The notes under the pieces are model-generated. The model did no database searches. It worked only from the letters and a program-made list of their open reading frames with translations, and was not told where the DNA came from. A stretch of 64,000 bases of DNA from Brasilonema sennae CENA114 (GTDB taxonomy: Bacteria; Cyanobacteriota; Cyanobacteriia; Cyanobacteriales; Nostocaceae). Both the position numbers and the translations under genes were made by a program. The stretch spans positions 124,001-188,000 of the forward strand of contig NZ_CP030118.1 of assembly GCF_006968745.1 (NCBI RefSeq). Direction: 5' to 3'. Positions 47,019 to 55,973 of the stretch are shown here, in pieces; position 1 is the stretch's first letter, and every line of letters starts with the position of its first letter.

Positions 47019-47405
47019 TCATCCCAGAAAAAATTCTTCTAGAAATGGATAAAACTCATTTGCCAGAAACTCAAATTTTTCTCCTATACCATCAGGGGAA
47101 CTTATTTTAAATCCTCTACCATCACGCCAATTATATTTATTACTTGGAGTATAAGTCAGGTGAGCCGTCCCTTCTTTGTAGTACCCTGATAAAACCAGGA
47201 TGTTTATTTTTGGAAAAAATTGTAATCTAAAATTTTCTGAAAAATGTCTTCCTTTGAAAGTCACAGACAAACTTTCAGTTTCAATTTCTCGGCCAAATAA
47301 TTGAAACTGAGTTGTTGGGAAAACCAAAGCCGCAATCTTAGCAGCTTCTTCATTAATATCTGGTTGTATAGTGTAAAAAGTCTTTTCTAAAGCTGTAATA
47401 GACAT
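47019..47405 (-). CDS. Hypothetical protein
   Basis: A 128-residue protein from the ATG at 47405 (MSITALEKTFYTIQPDINEE), which is preceded by AAGGA at good spacing; a longer frame to 47465 lacks a ribosome site. The sequence is soluble and mixed alpha/beta, with no signal peptide and no recognised motif; FPTTQFQLFGREIETESLSV and an aromatic-rich end are the main features. No family assigned. About 415 bp upstream is gene-free. Confidence 0.6.
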   Translation of the reverse strand: MSITALEKTFYTIQPDINEEAAKIAALVFPTTQFQLFGREIETESLSVTFKGRHFSENFRLQFFPKINILVLSGYYKEGTAHLTYTPSNKYNWRDGRGFKISSPDGIGEKFEFLANEFYPFLEEFFLG

Positions 47406-47820
47406 CGTGTTTTCCTTTTTTGATAGATTTCTCTGATATGCGTTAAGCTCTCCCAAGTTGCTCAACTCCGGTTGAGCTTGTTTGAAACTCTGACTAGGAT
47501 CTTGTATCTATAGTAGTAATTTTTGTATATCTAAAGTATGAATTTTTAATAAAATAACAGAACTTATTAATCAACCACCAGCACAAGTTAATAAGGTTTT
47601 GATAAATACTTCAGCTAAACCCTGGACAGTAGTTGTCAGAAGGGTTTGTGCCAAAAAAAAACTTCGGAGGACTTGAATAATTAGTTTGTATCTTTTTGTT
47701 ATCTACAGATAAATAGAGCCTTGACGCGACTTTGGAGTGTGCCGCAGCCAGGGAACGTGGGCGGTAGTACTGCTTCTTGTATTCTTTTCTTTTTCTGCGA
47801 AGATCATCTTCCAGTTACTG
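47406..47820. other. 415-bp intergenic region
   Basis: AT-rich, with no coding frame, clear palindrome or tandem repeat that I can support. It includes the ribosome site and promoter of the gene ending at 47019. Confidence 0.5.
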
Positions 47821-48900
47821 TTAATTGCCCTGTGCGTCTGTGGTGTTAGAAAGAATAAAGTCTGCTATTCGCTTATTTTTGCGTGTAGTAGGCTCATCTG
47901 GCGGACTAAGTAAAATAGAACGCTGAATGAATTTTTCATTCTTGAGGCGACGAGCAACACGATCTGGAATACCATAATTATAAATGATATGTCCCCGTCC
48001 GGCTAATACGATAACTTGATGGTTTTGATAAGCTTTGACAAATTGAGCAATACCATCTGCCATCGTTTCGTCCCATACAACTTGGGCTTGGAAAAATTTT
48101 TCAACATCTGCACTATTACCATGATTTGCGGCTTGATGCTGCTGAAAGACTGATTGTAAAGTTTGGCGATATTCTTCGTTATCTGTCTTAATTTCTGATA
48201 GAGGAGGAATAAATTTCCGTTCAGATGGTGTTAAGCCTTCTAAGCCTTGTTGAGCAACTTTGCGGCTGATTTCTGAAGGAGTGCTTAAGGCGATAACGGA
48301 AAGTCGTTTTTCTTTTGCAAACTGAATAATTGGTGCATAATTCTCCCAAGGAAATCCCCAGCGTTTTTCATATTCACTTTTCTGTACCAATTCTTCTTCT
48401 GTAAGTTTACCTGCTAGATATTGATTCACAACATCTTGTAGTGGTCGTTGAAACATTTCCATTGCAATGGCAATGTTTGGATTTTGATTGTAAAGTTTTT
48501 GAATAATTTCTAGCTGCCTTTTATGGTCTTGCGAATTGTCATGATTTTCCCCTAAATAAACAATATTTACTTTTTTTAGCTCTAATATCATTTTTTCAAA
48601 GCTAGGGAAATAATTTATTGGGTTTCCACAAGTTTTCTCCCAATTTGGGATTTGCTCCTCAAAGACTTTGCTTGCTGCAACTCCTCTTGAAGGAAATAAA
48701 ACAGTTTTCGGTGGGCAAGAATTATTGAGTTGTTGAGGATAAGCAGGCAAGGTGCTTAGGAGAAAGTAAAAAGTAAAAGGCAAAAGGCAAAAAAATAGTT
48801 TTTTATTTTTTCCTTGTTTCGTTTTTTTTCCTAAATGCCTTTGTCTGTCTGTTACTATTTGTACTAATGCCTGTAAATTAGTTTTTAGAGACTGTGTCAT
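47821..48900 (-). CDS. ChaN-family (TIKI/EreA-like) lipoprotein-type protein
   Basis: A 359-residue protein with an N-terminal hydrophobic segment (about 34-52, LFFCLLPFTFYFLLSTLPAY) acting as signal or anchor. The ChaN core shows IVYLGENHDNSQDHKRQLEI (about 113-132), AMEMFQRPLQD and VIVLAGRGHIIYNYGIPDRV near the end. In Campylobacter ChaN binds haem and is linked to iron uptake; the fold belongs to the TIKI/EreA superfamily, some of which are hydrolases. Activity here is not established. It is divergent from the dehydrogenase gene. Confidence 0.87.
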   Translation of the reverse strand: MTQSLKTNLQALVQIVTDRQRHLGKKTKQGKNKKLFFCLLPFTFYFLLSTLPAYPQQLNNSCPPKTVLFPSRGVAASKVFEEQIPNWEKTCGNPINYFPSFEKMILELKKVNIVYLGENHDNSQDHKRQLEIIQKLYNQNPNIAIAMEMFQRPLQDVVNQYLAGKLTEEELVQKSEYEKRWGFPWENYAPIIQFAKEKRLSVIALSTPSEISRKVAQQGLEGLTPSERKFIPPLSEIKTDNEEYRQTLQSVFQQHQAANHGNSADVEKFFQAQVVWDETMADGIAQFVKAYQNHQVIVLAGRGHIIYNYGIPDRVARRLKNEKFIQRSILLSPPDEPTTRKNKRIADFILSNTTDAQGN

Positions 48901-48964
48901 TTTTTAAAGTTTCACCCTAGCTTAACGATTTTGAACATTTATTACCACTTTAGGAATAGGTAAA

Positions 48965-49918
48965 ATGCAAGGAATCTGGCTCGAAAATAATCAACTTCAA
49001 CTACGAACTAATATCCCTATTCCCGAACCGCCACCAGGAGAAGCTTTGGTGCGTGTTCTCTGTGCTGGTGTCTGTAACACTGATCTAGAACTGAAGAGGG
49101 GTTACTATCCATATACTGGTATTCTAGGACATGAGTTTGTTGGTGTTGTTGAACAAGGACCACAACACTTAGTCAACCAGAGAGTTGTCGGAGAAATCAA
49201 TGCTGTTTGCGGGCAATGTCGATTCTGTCGCAGTGGACAACCGACTCATTGCGAAAATCGTACTGTGCTTGGTATTGTCAACCGCAATGGAGCTTTTGCT
49301 GAATACCTGTGTTTGCCAATACAGAACTTGCATCCTGTACCTGAAAATATTCCTACAGAAGTGGCAACTTTTACTGAACCTTTAGCAGCAGCATTGGAAA
49401 TTCAACAGCAGGTACAGTTACGTCCAGATGACCGGGTGCTTGTTATTGGGGATGGTAAGCTAGGACAACTTGTGGCGCAAACGTTAGCTTTAACAGGCTG
49501 CGATCTGTTGGTTGTGGGGCGTCATCAAGATAAGCTTGCTCATTTAGAGGCACGGGGTATCAAAACTGGCTTTGCTGATACAGTGACTGATAGAGCTTTT
49601 GATATTTCTGTGGAGTGTACTGGTAACTCGGAAGGCTTTGCACTTGCTCACCGTGCCTTGCGTCCACGAGGAACTCTGGTACTCAAAAGTACTTATGCTG
49701 GGAAATTAAGCCTTGATGCCTCTTCTTTAGTTGTGGATGAAATTACTCTTATTGGTTCCCGTTGTGGTCCTTTTGCGCCTGCACTTGAACTGTTGGCACA
49801 AGAAAAAGTTGACGTAAAATCTCTCATTAATGCTTGTTATCCTCTGGCTGATGGGCTGGCTGCTTTTGAACGCGCTCAGACAAAGGGTGTTTTAAAAGTT
49901 TTGTTAGAAATGAGTTAG
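48965..49918 (+). CDS. Zinc-dependent alcohol/polyol dehydrogenase (MDR family)
   Basis: A 317-residue medium-chain dehydrogenase. The catalytic zinc ligands are Cys and His in CAGVCNTDLELKRGY and GILGHEFVG; the four structural-zinc Cys lie in CGQCRFCRSGQPTHC (about 80-94). The Rossmann motif is VIGDGKLGQLVAQ. The short length and threonine-dehydrogenase-like residues suggest a sorbitol/threonine-DH subgroup; substrate cannot be chosen. It is followed 12 bases later by the dienelactone hydrolase, probably one transcript. Confidence 0.92.
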   Translation: MQGIWLENNQLQLRTNIPIPEPPPGEALVRVLCAGVCNTDLELKRGYYPYTGILGHEFVGVVEQGPQHLVNQRVVGEINAVCGQCRFCRSGQPTHCENRTVLGIVNRNGAFAEYLCLPIQNLHPVPENIPTEVATFTEPLAAALEIQQQVQLRPDDRVLVIGDGKLGQLVAQTLALTGCDLLVVGRHQDKLAHLEARGIKTGFADTVTDRAFDISVECTGNSEGFALAHRALRPRGTLVLKSTYAGKLSLDASSLVVDEITLIGSRCGPFAPALELLAQEKVDVKSLINACYPLADGLAAFERAQTKGVLKVLLEMS

Positions 49919-49930
49919 CCCTGAGCCACT

Positions 49931-50662
49931 GTGAAAAAAATGCAAATCGAACAGACAGAGGTGATGATTTCCACGCCTGAAGGACAGATGCCTGCCTTCT
50001 TGTGTACACCTGTTATTGCTGATCGCAAGAGCGCTGTTCTCCTGTTAATGGAAGCCTTTGGCTTAACGCCACACATTCGAGACGTCGCAGCCCGAATTGC
50101 GAACGAAGGTTACGTGGTTCTCACGCCAGATCTCTATTATCGCGAGTTGCCGAACAACAAATTCGGATATGACGAGGTTGAGCAAGCCAGGGCTATGATG
50201 TTCCGCCTCGATTTCGGTAAACCTATGGAAGAGGATCTTCGGGCAGCGTTGGCTTATATTAAGTCACGATCAGATGTGTATCCAGATAGAATTGGTGTTA
50301 CCGGGTTTTGTCTGGGTGGCGGACTGAGTTTTCTGACTGCCTGCAAGTTCTCGGACGAAATCGCGGCAGCTGCTCCCTTCTACGGTGTGGTTTTAGATGA
50401 GTGGATCGACGCGGTGACAAACATCACAGTACCTGTATACTTATTCTTCGGTGGTGCCGATCCATTTATTCCTAACGAACGCGTTCAACAAATCGAGTCC
50501 CGATTCAAGGAACTGGGGAAAGAGTACACGTTGAAGGTTTACAGTGATGCCGATCATGGGTTTTTCTGCCACGAGCGTTCTTCCTACAACCGTTTGGCCG
50601 CCGAAAACTCTTGGCGCGAGCTAACATGGTTCTTGGAAAAACACCTACACAAGACTATCTAA
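49931..50662 (+). CDS. Dienelactone hydrolase family protein
   Basis: A 243-residue alpha/beta hydrolase. The nucleophile is Cys127 in GVTGFCLGGG, the Asp is in GGADPFIP (about 178) and His in SDADHGFFC (about 211), the complete Cys-Asp-His triad of carboxymethylenebutenolidase. The true start may be GTG 49931 or ATG 49940. Composition is slightly more GC-rich than its neighbours. Pathway is unclear, since no other aromatic degradation genes are present. Confidence 0.92.
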   Translation: MKKMQIEQTEVMISTPEGQMPAFLCTPVIADRKSAVLLLMEAFGLTPHIRDVAARIANEGYVVLTPDLYYRELPNNKFGYDEVEQARAMMFRLDFGKPMEEDLRAALAYIKSRSDVYPDRIGVTGFCLGGGLSFLTACKFSDEIAAAAPFYGVVLDEWIDAVTNITVPVYLFFGGADPFIPNERVQQIESRFKELGKEYTLKVYSDADHGFFCHERSSYNRLAAENSWRELTWFLEKHLHKTI

Positions 50663-50762
50663 TAAAGTGGTTTGTGTTTTTCAAGTTGATAAAGTTTTAT
50701 AGGATTCCCTGTTCCTTGTTCCCTGTTCCCTGTTCCCTGTATAAATACAACCTAAACAATTC

Positions 50763-51065
50763 CTAATAAAACATAGGATTAGTTTTCGGTTGATAGTCCA
50801 TACAACTTATTGCTTCTTCTGTGTTAGCGACAGAGGGACGGACAGTACATTTTAGGTGGTAATCATTGGTAAAATATTGGCAGCCTGTACAAGGAATTTG
50901 ATGCATTTCCTGCGCTTTAGCAACACTGTCTCGCGCTGCTGTCCACATACTCCAAACAACAAGAAGAATTAAGCTCCATGCGCTGAGAAAGCAAACAGGG
51001 ATGAGCACCGGCTGAATCAGATGAATGATGTAAAAAAGTAGTTGTAACACGACAAATCCTGACAA
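50763..51065 (-). CDS. Conserved hypothetical membrane protein with a Cys cluster
   Basis: A 100-residue protein. Two hydrophobic helices near the N-terminus (about 3-20 and 22-42) are followed by a soluble tail with four Cys: PCTGCQYFTNDYHLKC and later SCMDY. The CxxC...C...C layout suggests a metal or Fe-S site, or disulfides. No family recognised with confidence, but the compact form looks like a genuine small cyanobacterial gene. It lies downstream of chlG on the same strand. Confidence 0.65.
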   Translation of the reverse strand: MSGFVVLQLLFYIIHLIQPVLIPVCFLSAWSLILLVVWSMWTAARDSVAKAQEMHQIPCTGCQYFTNDYHLKCTVRPSVANTEEAISCMDYQPKTNPMFY

Positions 51066-51185
51066 AAGTTACGAGTCATAATTTTTTAGTTAGAAGTTAG
51101 GAGCATTTCATATTAACTCCTGACTACTTATCCTTAAATCTTACTTTTTTCCTTACTCCTAACTTCTAACTTGGGAAGTATTAAG

Positions 51186-52226
51186 TCAAACACCAGCATG
51201 ACCAATTGCTAACCCAGCAACGAGCATCCCGAAAACGAGAAATGGTTGGGCACTTGCTTGGTATTTGACATCATTTGCCAGTGGATCGCGTAGAAAGTAC
51301 ATATCCTGGAAGGTGATTTGCGGAATGACAAGTAGTACGAGAATTGCTGCATACAAGTTCTCATGGATGTAGACCAGATAAGCCGCGATCGCCACTTGAA
51401 AAACATCAATCATGACTACGCAAATCCACGCAGCAGTGGTGACACCAAACATCACAGGAAGTGATTTTAATCCGAACTTGCGATCGCCTTCTATACTCTT
51501 GAAGTCATTGACAATCGCAATGCCCAAGCCAGCCAAACTATAAACCACAGTCAGAACAACAATTTTCCAATTGAGTTCACCAAACAAAGCATGACCAGTA
51601 CACCAAGGCAAGGCGATGTAACTAGCACCAAGGGCATAGGTTCCTAACCAACCGTTCTGTTTTAACTTCAGAGGTGGTGCAGAATAGATGTATGCTATGA
51701 AGGAACCTAATATGGCAGCCACAGTAATCGTGGGAAACTCATGACCTGCCCAAACATCCAGAACAAACGCTAAACCAATACCAGCAAAAAGTAATACTAA
51801 TATCTGCGTGATTACCTGGGGTAAGGGAATTGCTCCGGAGGGAATTGGGCGATATGGTTCGTTAATCGCATCAATTTCGCGGTCATAGTATTCATTCAGG
51901 GTTTGCGTGTAACCTGTTAGCAATGGTCCTGCTAGCAACATACACGTTGCTGATTTCAGGACATTTTCCAGAGTCCATGTGTACTCGCCGGAAGAAGCAG
52001 CACCGCAAACGACGCCCCATATTAAGGGAATCCAAGTGATGGGTTTCATCAGTTGCAGGCGGATTTTCCAAATTGAGGTTTCTCCAGACGCTGCACCTTT
52101 CATACCCAGCAGTTGCCTTGTTTTGGCACTACGATCAACAGCAGCTTTGACTTCCTGTGTTGGTGTTACCGAGTTTAGTGCTTCTGGTGAATCTGGATCT
52201 GGAGTAGTGGGAGTTGATTCAGACAT
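51186..52226 (-). CDS. chlG: Chlorophyll synthase ChlG
   Basis: A 346-residue UbiA-family prenyltransferase that esterifies chlorophyllide with phytyl (or geranylgeranyl) diphosphate in the thylakoid membrane. The first Asp-rich motif is NEYYDREIDAINEPYRPIPSG (region about 127-147) and the second is VNDFKSIEGDRKFGLKSLPV. Eight to nine transmembrane helices follow the soluble N-terminal part (about 1-55). ChlG is known to work in a complex with Hlips, and an hli gene is present at 24.4 kb. The ArsA-family ATPase gene lies just upstream on the same strand. Confidence 0.95.
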   Translation of the reverse strand: MSESTPTTPDPDSPEALNSVTPTQEVKAAVDRSAKTRQLLGMKGAASGETSIWKIRLQLMKPITWIPLIWGVVCGAASSGEYTWTLENVLKSATCMLLAGPLLTGYTQTLNEYYDREIDAINEPYRPIPSGAIPLPQVITQILVLLFAGIGLAFVLDVWAGHEFPTITVAAILGSFIAYIYSAPPLKLKQNGWLGTYALGASYIALPWCTGHALFGELNWKIVVLTVVYSLAGLGIAIVNDFKSIEGDRKFGLKSLPVMFGVTTAAWICVVMIDVFQVAIAAYLVYIHENLYAAILVLLVIPQITFQDMYFLRDPLANDVKYQASAQPFLVFGMLVAGLAIGHAGV

Positions 52227-52259
52227 AAGTCGTACTTGCTTATGAGTTGTAGCTTCGCC

Positions 52260-52290
52260 AGTTATCAGTTATCAGTTATCAGTTACCAGT
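52260..52290. repeat. Heptanucleotide (TTATCAG) tandem repeat upstream of chlG
   Basis: Four copies of the TTATCAG unit with drift, in the leader region of chlG. The same unit is at 30808-30835 near miaA. Confidence 0.85.
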
Positions 52291-52429
52291 GAGCCAGCGC
52301 TGCAGGAGGGTCTCCCGACCTAGGCGACTGCGTTCGCGTAGCGTCTCCGCAGGAGATACCCGAAGGGTTACCAGTTATCACTGTTTACTGTTCATTGATA
52401 ACTGTTCACTGTTGTAGCTCCTAACTTGC

Positions 52430-53530
52430 TTAGAAAGAGATTATCAAATATTGGTTCTGAAACTTTGCTCCAGTTACAGCTTTCCCACTTAAGGCAGGAG
52501 GGAGGAAGATATTACGCCGTTGATCTCCTGCTTCCACGGTGACTTCTGGACCAAATGTAGTCAGTTTAACCTGCTTTTTGTCAAAGCCAGGTAAGAATAA
52601 GCGGACCTGACGCGTGTTAACGTCTATCTCTATAGGTTTAGGAGCCTGTACCGCTTGTGCTGCAAAATTAGGTAGGGCATCAATCAGCGGTTGCCACTCA
52701 TCTGCCTTGGCTTCTGGAATAATACTCACTGGCAGGGGAGCAAATTCCTGTGTTAGGTTTACGCTTGTGTCAGAAGAAACTTGCAGCACGCCGCCAACAA
52801 TCAGACCAACTTGTTGGGCACTACCCCAGAAATAGCGGGCTGTAGCCACTTCCACACGATCATTGGTCGTCACGAGGAAAGCAGCAATGCGTTTAGGATC
52901 GGCAAGGGCGGCTTTTCCTTTGTCTAACAAATTATTGACTTGGTTGGTGGGTTGGGAAAAGTTATCTGTTACCCAGTTGACATTGAAAAAGGTGCTAATA
53001 AGCGGTTGAATGAAGGGTGATTCGGAAATTCCTTTTCCTAAGTCGGAATTGATAAACAATTGGCGAAAGCGTCGCACGTACCAACTAACAGATTCTGGCA
53101 TTCCCAACACCCGTATGGTGGAAGAGTCGCCTGATCCATCATAGATAATCGCGTCATATTTGCCGCTTTCATCATATTGACGAATGGCATTCAGGGCGAG
53201 GGCGCTATCCATTCCAGGCAAGACTGCCAGTTCTTGACCGTAAATATCTTTTAGGATGGGTGTGCGCAGGTATTGTGCCTCCAGTTTTTTCACCTCCTCC
53301 CAATTGCGTTCTAGCAGCACTCCTGTTTGGAACTGCACGACTTGCAGATTGGCAGCAATTTCTTGGGGTTCAGGACCAACTGTTACTCCTAAGAGGATTG
53401 ACATTGCTGGTTCTGGTTGTCCAGCTAGGAGAACACGTTTTCCTTGACTTGCCAATAGTTTGGCTGCGGCGATCGCAATTTTTGTGCGATCACTACTGCC
53501 TTTGCCCAAAAATGTCAGTATCAGGGCCAT
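52430..53530 (-). CDS. ArsA/Get3-family ATPase with C-terminal Hsp20-like domain
   Basis: A 366-residue protein from MALILTFLGKGSSDRTKIAI, where the P-loop is the deviant GKGSSDRT. It resembles the anion-transporting-ATPase (ArsA/Get3) fold of SIMIBI NTPases. The last about 70 residues (TRQVRLFLPGFDKKQVKLTT and onward) form an alpha-crystallin/Hsp20-like domain known from cyanobacterial ArsA_HSP20 proteins. It neighbours chlG in the same orientation. Role unknown; a membrane-protein or pigment-related chaperone function is plausible. A frame extension of 32 codons upstream exists but the conserved start is this Met. Confidence 0.85.
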   Translation of the reverse strand: MALILTFLGKGSSDRTKIAIAAAKLLASQGKRVLLAGQPEPAMSILLGVTVGPEPQEIAANLQVVQFQTGVLLERNWEEVKKLEAQYLRTPILKDIYGQELAVLPGMDSALALNAIRQYDESGKYDAIIYDGSGDSSTIRVLGMPESVSWYVRRFRQLFINSDLGKGISESPFIQPLISTFFNVNWVTDNFSQPTNQVNNLLDKGKAALADPKRIAAFLVTTNDRVEVATARYFWGSAQQVGLIVGGVLQVSSDTSVNLTQEFAPLPVSIIPEAKADEWQPLIDALPNFAAQAVQAPKPIEIDVNTRQVRLFLPGFDKKQVKLTTFGPEVTVEAGDQRRNIFLPPALSGKAVTGAKFQNQYLIISF

Positions 53531-53733
53531 TACCTTGATTCCTATTTTTACTGCTAGTTTTTTCAATTCCAACTTAGCACTCAGCTTGTTTTGGCAGCTT
53601 ATACCAAAGTTCTGATACCTACGCACCCCACAAAATTCAAAATTCGCAAAATGAGAAATTCAAAAAAAAATTCTTTATTTTGAATCTATAATTTTAAATT
53701 TTGAATTCCCCCAAAGGGGGGTTGAGCTTTGGG

Positions 53734-53928
53734 CTACTGCTGAAGTTTAAGTTCATCTTCAAAAAACCAAGTGGTAAAATTATCCTCAAACTTAACCATT
53801 ATGCCAACGCCGCTACTATCGGTCATCTTGTAGCCTTGAATGATGCCGACTTGTCCTAGTCTTTTGACGATAGGGGCAGATACGCGATCGCGCAAACGAA
53901 CGACTTTAACTTTTTGTCCGATTTCCAT
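53734..53928 (-). CDS. petP: Cytochrome b6f complex accessory subunit PetP (DUF2862)
   Basis: A 64-residue protein with the DUF2862 pattern: MEIGQKVKVVRLRDRVSAP, QVGIIQGYKMTDSSGVGIMV and WFFEDEL. The cyanobacterial member binds peripherally to the cytochrome b6f complex on the cytoplasmic side and affects electron transport. Full-length for the family and no signal peptide. It lies 200 bp downstream of the ArsA-type gene on the same strand. Confidence 0.85.
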   Translation of the reverse strand: MEIGQKVKVVRLRDRVSAPIVKRLGQVGIIQGYKMTDSSGVGIMVKFEDNFTTWFFEDELKLQQ

Positions 53929-54141
53929 GCCAACTTACAACACAACAAACCAAGACTCAGTGTAGCCGAATCTGGGACACCAGAGGGAGTGGGGAAAGAT
54001 GACGACTGACTAAAATGAAATCAATAACTCAGCACGTGTCAGCAGATCTTTGTCATAGCGCAACAGCTAGAACAACAGATGCCCGATACAGAGCGATCGC
54101 CCTTCTTTCTTTGCCCAGAGGGGTTTTTCCAAAACCCCTCT

Positions 54142-54183
54142 CCCCAAATCTTCGATTTGGGGCAACCAAACTCCGTTTGGTTG
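54142..54183. repeat. Twin triloop hairpins
   Basis: CCCCAAATC-TTC-GATTTGGGG (54142-54162) and CAACCAAAC-TCC-GTTTGGTTG (54163-54183) lie back to back with 9-bp stems and triloops. They belong to the dispersed palindrome class seen elsewhere in this window (for example at 10802). The rest of the 420-bp gap (53929-54351) holds no gene. Confidence 0.8.
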
Positions 54184-54351
54184 GGGCATAGGGCGCACGC
54201 CTTGGGCGATCGCAATTGTTGGGACAGGGGTTGCGATCGCTTGAGTATTGATCCACAGAGTTTAACTTAGCCCTTGCAAACTTAGAATCAGAGGTAGCAC
54301 CTGATGTATTAAACTGATCCACCCCGTCCACCACAGGAAGTTTTACCAACG

Positions 54352-54697
54352 ATGTATGATTTGCCAAGTGAATTAGTAAAAGAATCCGGATTGCCGATGA
54401 ATTTCACATTTTTAAAGCTAGACTACTCAGCGAAACCTGCCAACCTTGTAACTATCCCCCCGAGGAAATTTTAATTGCTACCGACTTAAATCTCTACTAC
54501 AATCCTCGTCATCCATTGTGTTACAAGCGACTCTATGGCTACGTTGGTACGATGCAAACAATCAATGGATACTAACATCTACACAACAAGTTGAACAAGA
54601 ACGCCAACGGGCTGAACAAGAACGCCAACGAGCCGAGAGACTAGCTGAGTATTTGCGTAGTCAGAAAATTGATCCGGATAACTTGCCTCAAATGTGA
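54352..54697 (+). pseudogene. Decayed Uma2-family (DUF820) gene
   Basis: The start reads MYDLPSELVKESGLP as in intact Uma2 genes. After a one-base loss near 54397 the frame shifts to DEFHIFKARLLSETCQPCNY and then PPEEILIATDLNLYYNPRHP, the usual cyanobacterial Uma2 motif. The catalytic core is deleted, and the tail (EQERQRAEQERQRAERLAEY, ending SQKIDPDNLPQM) then continues to TGA 54695-54697. Both a frameshift and an internal deletion are present, so it is dead. It is the second Uma2 remnant in this window. Confidence 0.8.
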
Positions 54698-54966
54698 AAC
54701 AATGACTTGTTGGATATTCAGCATCAAAACATAACATTTGTTTAACAACAGTTGCTGGGACAGTTCCAATTTAAGGTAAGTGAGTCACAAGAGTTTAACT
54801 GAGTTCTTTTTAGCTGAAATCACAGATAAAATATGCTGCAAAATATTCAATTAATCGTATAATTTACAAGGTAATTTCAGAGCATTTTGACAAAAAACTT
54901 ATTCTTCTAATACGAAGTACAACGGGAACTTTAGTAGCTGTTGGGCTTCATTGAGAGAAATCTGGT

Positions 54967-55851
54967 GTGTCGGTAGTGAGTGAGGAGCAGCAATTGTTGC
55001 GAACAATGCGAGGAGTTGTCCGAAAGGCGGAGAAGCTAAAGCGTATCTTGCCGTTTCATGAACAGTGGTTGGTAAAGTTTGATTTGTTGAGAACTTTGGT
55101 GCGACGGGATTTGGAAGCACGCTACAAAGGTTCTGTTTTAGGGAATTTATGGCCTTTGTTGAATCAGCTATCCCAGTTACTGATTTATACTTATGTGTTC
55201 TCAATTGTGCTAAAAGCAAAGCTAAGTCTCAAAGGTTTTCCAGAAAACAATTTTACCTTTGGTTTGTGGCTATTTGCAGGGTTACTGCCTTGGATTGCTT
55301 TTAGTGGTGGTTTGATGCAAGCCTCTACTTCGGTGATAGGACAGCCTAACTTAGTAAAAAAAGTTGTGTTTCCCTTAGCTTTGTTACCGCTAGTGCCAAT
55401 TTTATCAACCTTTATTGAGAGTTCCTTTGGTTTAATGGCGTTGATTTTTTTTGTGGCGGTACAAACTCAGACTTTACATACGACTTTGGCACTCTTACCG
55501 TTGATTTGGTTCACCCAGTTATTACTGACAGCAGGATTAGGTTATTTGACGGCAGGGCTAACCGTCTTTTTGCGAGATATACCGCAGACTTTAGGAGTTA
55601 TTTTACAGCTTTGGTTGTATCTAACACCAATTGTTTATCCAGCATCGTCCATACCACCAGAATTCCGGAACTGGGTATTTTGGCTAAATCCCCTGACGGC
55701 TATTTCGGAAGTTTATCGTGACTTAATTTTAGTGGGAGAGGTGAAACATTGGGGTGAGTGGGGAGTTGCTTCTGTGACTTCTGCTGTAATATTTTGTTGC
55801 GGTTTTTGGGTGTATAAGCGGTTGCGTCCAGCGTTTGCTGACGTGCTGTAG
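54967..55851 (+). CDS. wzm: Wzm-like ABC polysaccharide export permease
   Basis: A 294-residue ABC2-type permease with about six transmembrane helices (from about residue 60). RRDLEARYKGSVLGNLWPLLN is the conserved N-terminal amphipathic helix of Wzm/TagG/KpsM exporters, and WLNPLTAISEVYRDLIL is the conserved C-terminal loop. It should transport undecaprenyl-linked glycans across the inner membrane with the Wzt ATPase encoded 110 bp downstream. GTG at 54967 is the likely start, with Met 15 as alternative. Confidence 0.92.
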   Translation: MSVVSEEQQLLRTMRGVVRKAEKLKRILPFHEQWLVKFDLLRTLVRRDLEARYKGSVLGNLWPLLNQLSQLLIYTYVFSIVLKAKLSLKGFPENNFTFGLWLFAGLLPWIAFSGGLMQASTSVIGQPNLVKKVVFPLALLPLVPILSTFIESSFGLMALIFFVAVQTQTLHTTLALLPLIWFTQLLLTAGLGYLTAGLTVFLRDIPQTLGVILQLWLYLTPIVYPASSIPPEFRNWVFWLNPLTAISEVYRDLILVGEVKHWGEWGVASVTSAVIFCCGFWVYKRLRPAFADVL

Positions 55852-55973
55852 CAAAATGCGACCACTTAACGCTATTATTCGCCAGAGTTTGCTAAATTTT
55901 ATAGTTTAATTGATGATTTCTGATTCAAAATCTTATAAGAGTTTCAGATGTCGTAGGAATATGCGTGTGTGTT

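Noticed and set aside
46711..47022. Minus-strand frame of 103 residues next to the transposase fragment
   Set aside because: It runs through heptanucleotide repeats and repeat DNA, with no protein-like core.
54053..54367. Minus-strand frame of 104 residues
   Set aside because: It covers the twin triloop hairpins and the start of the Uma2 pseudogene in the opposite direction.
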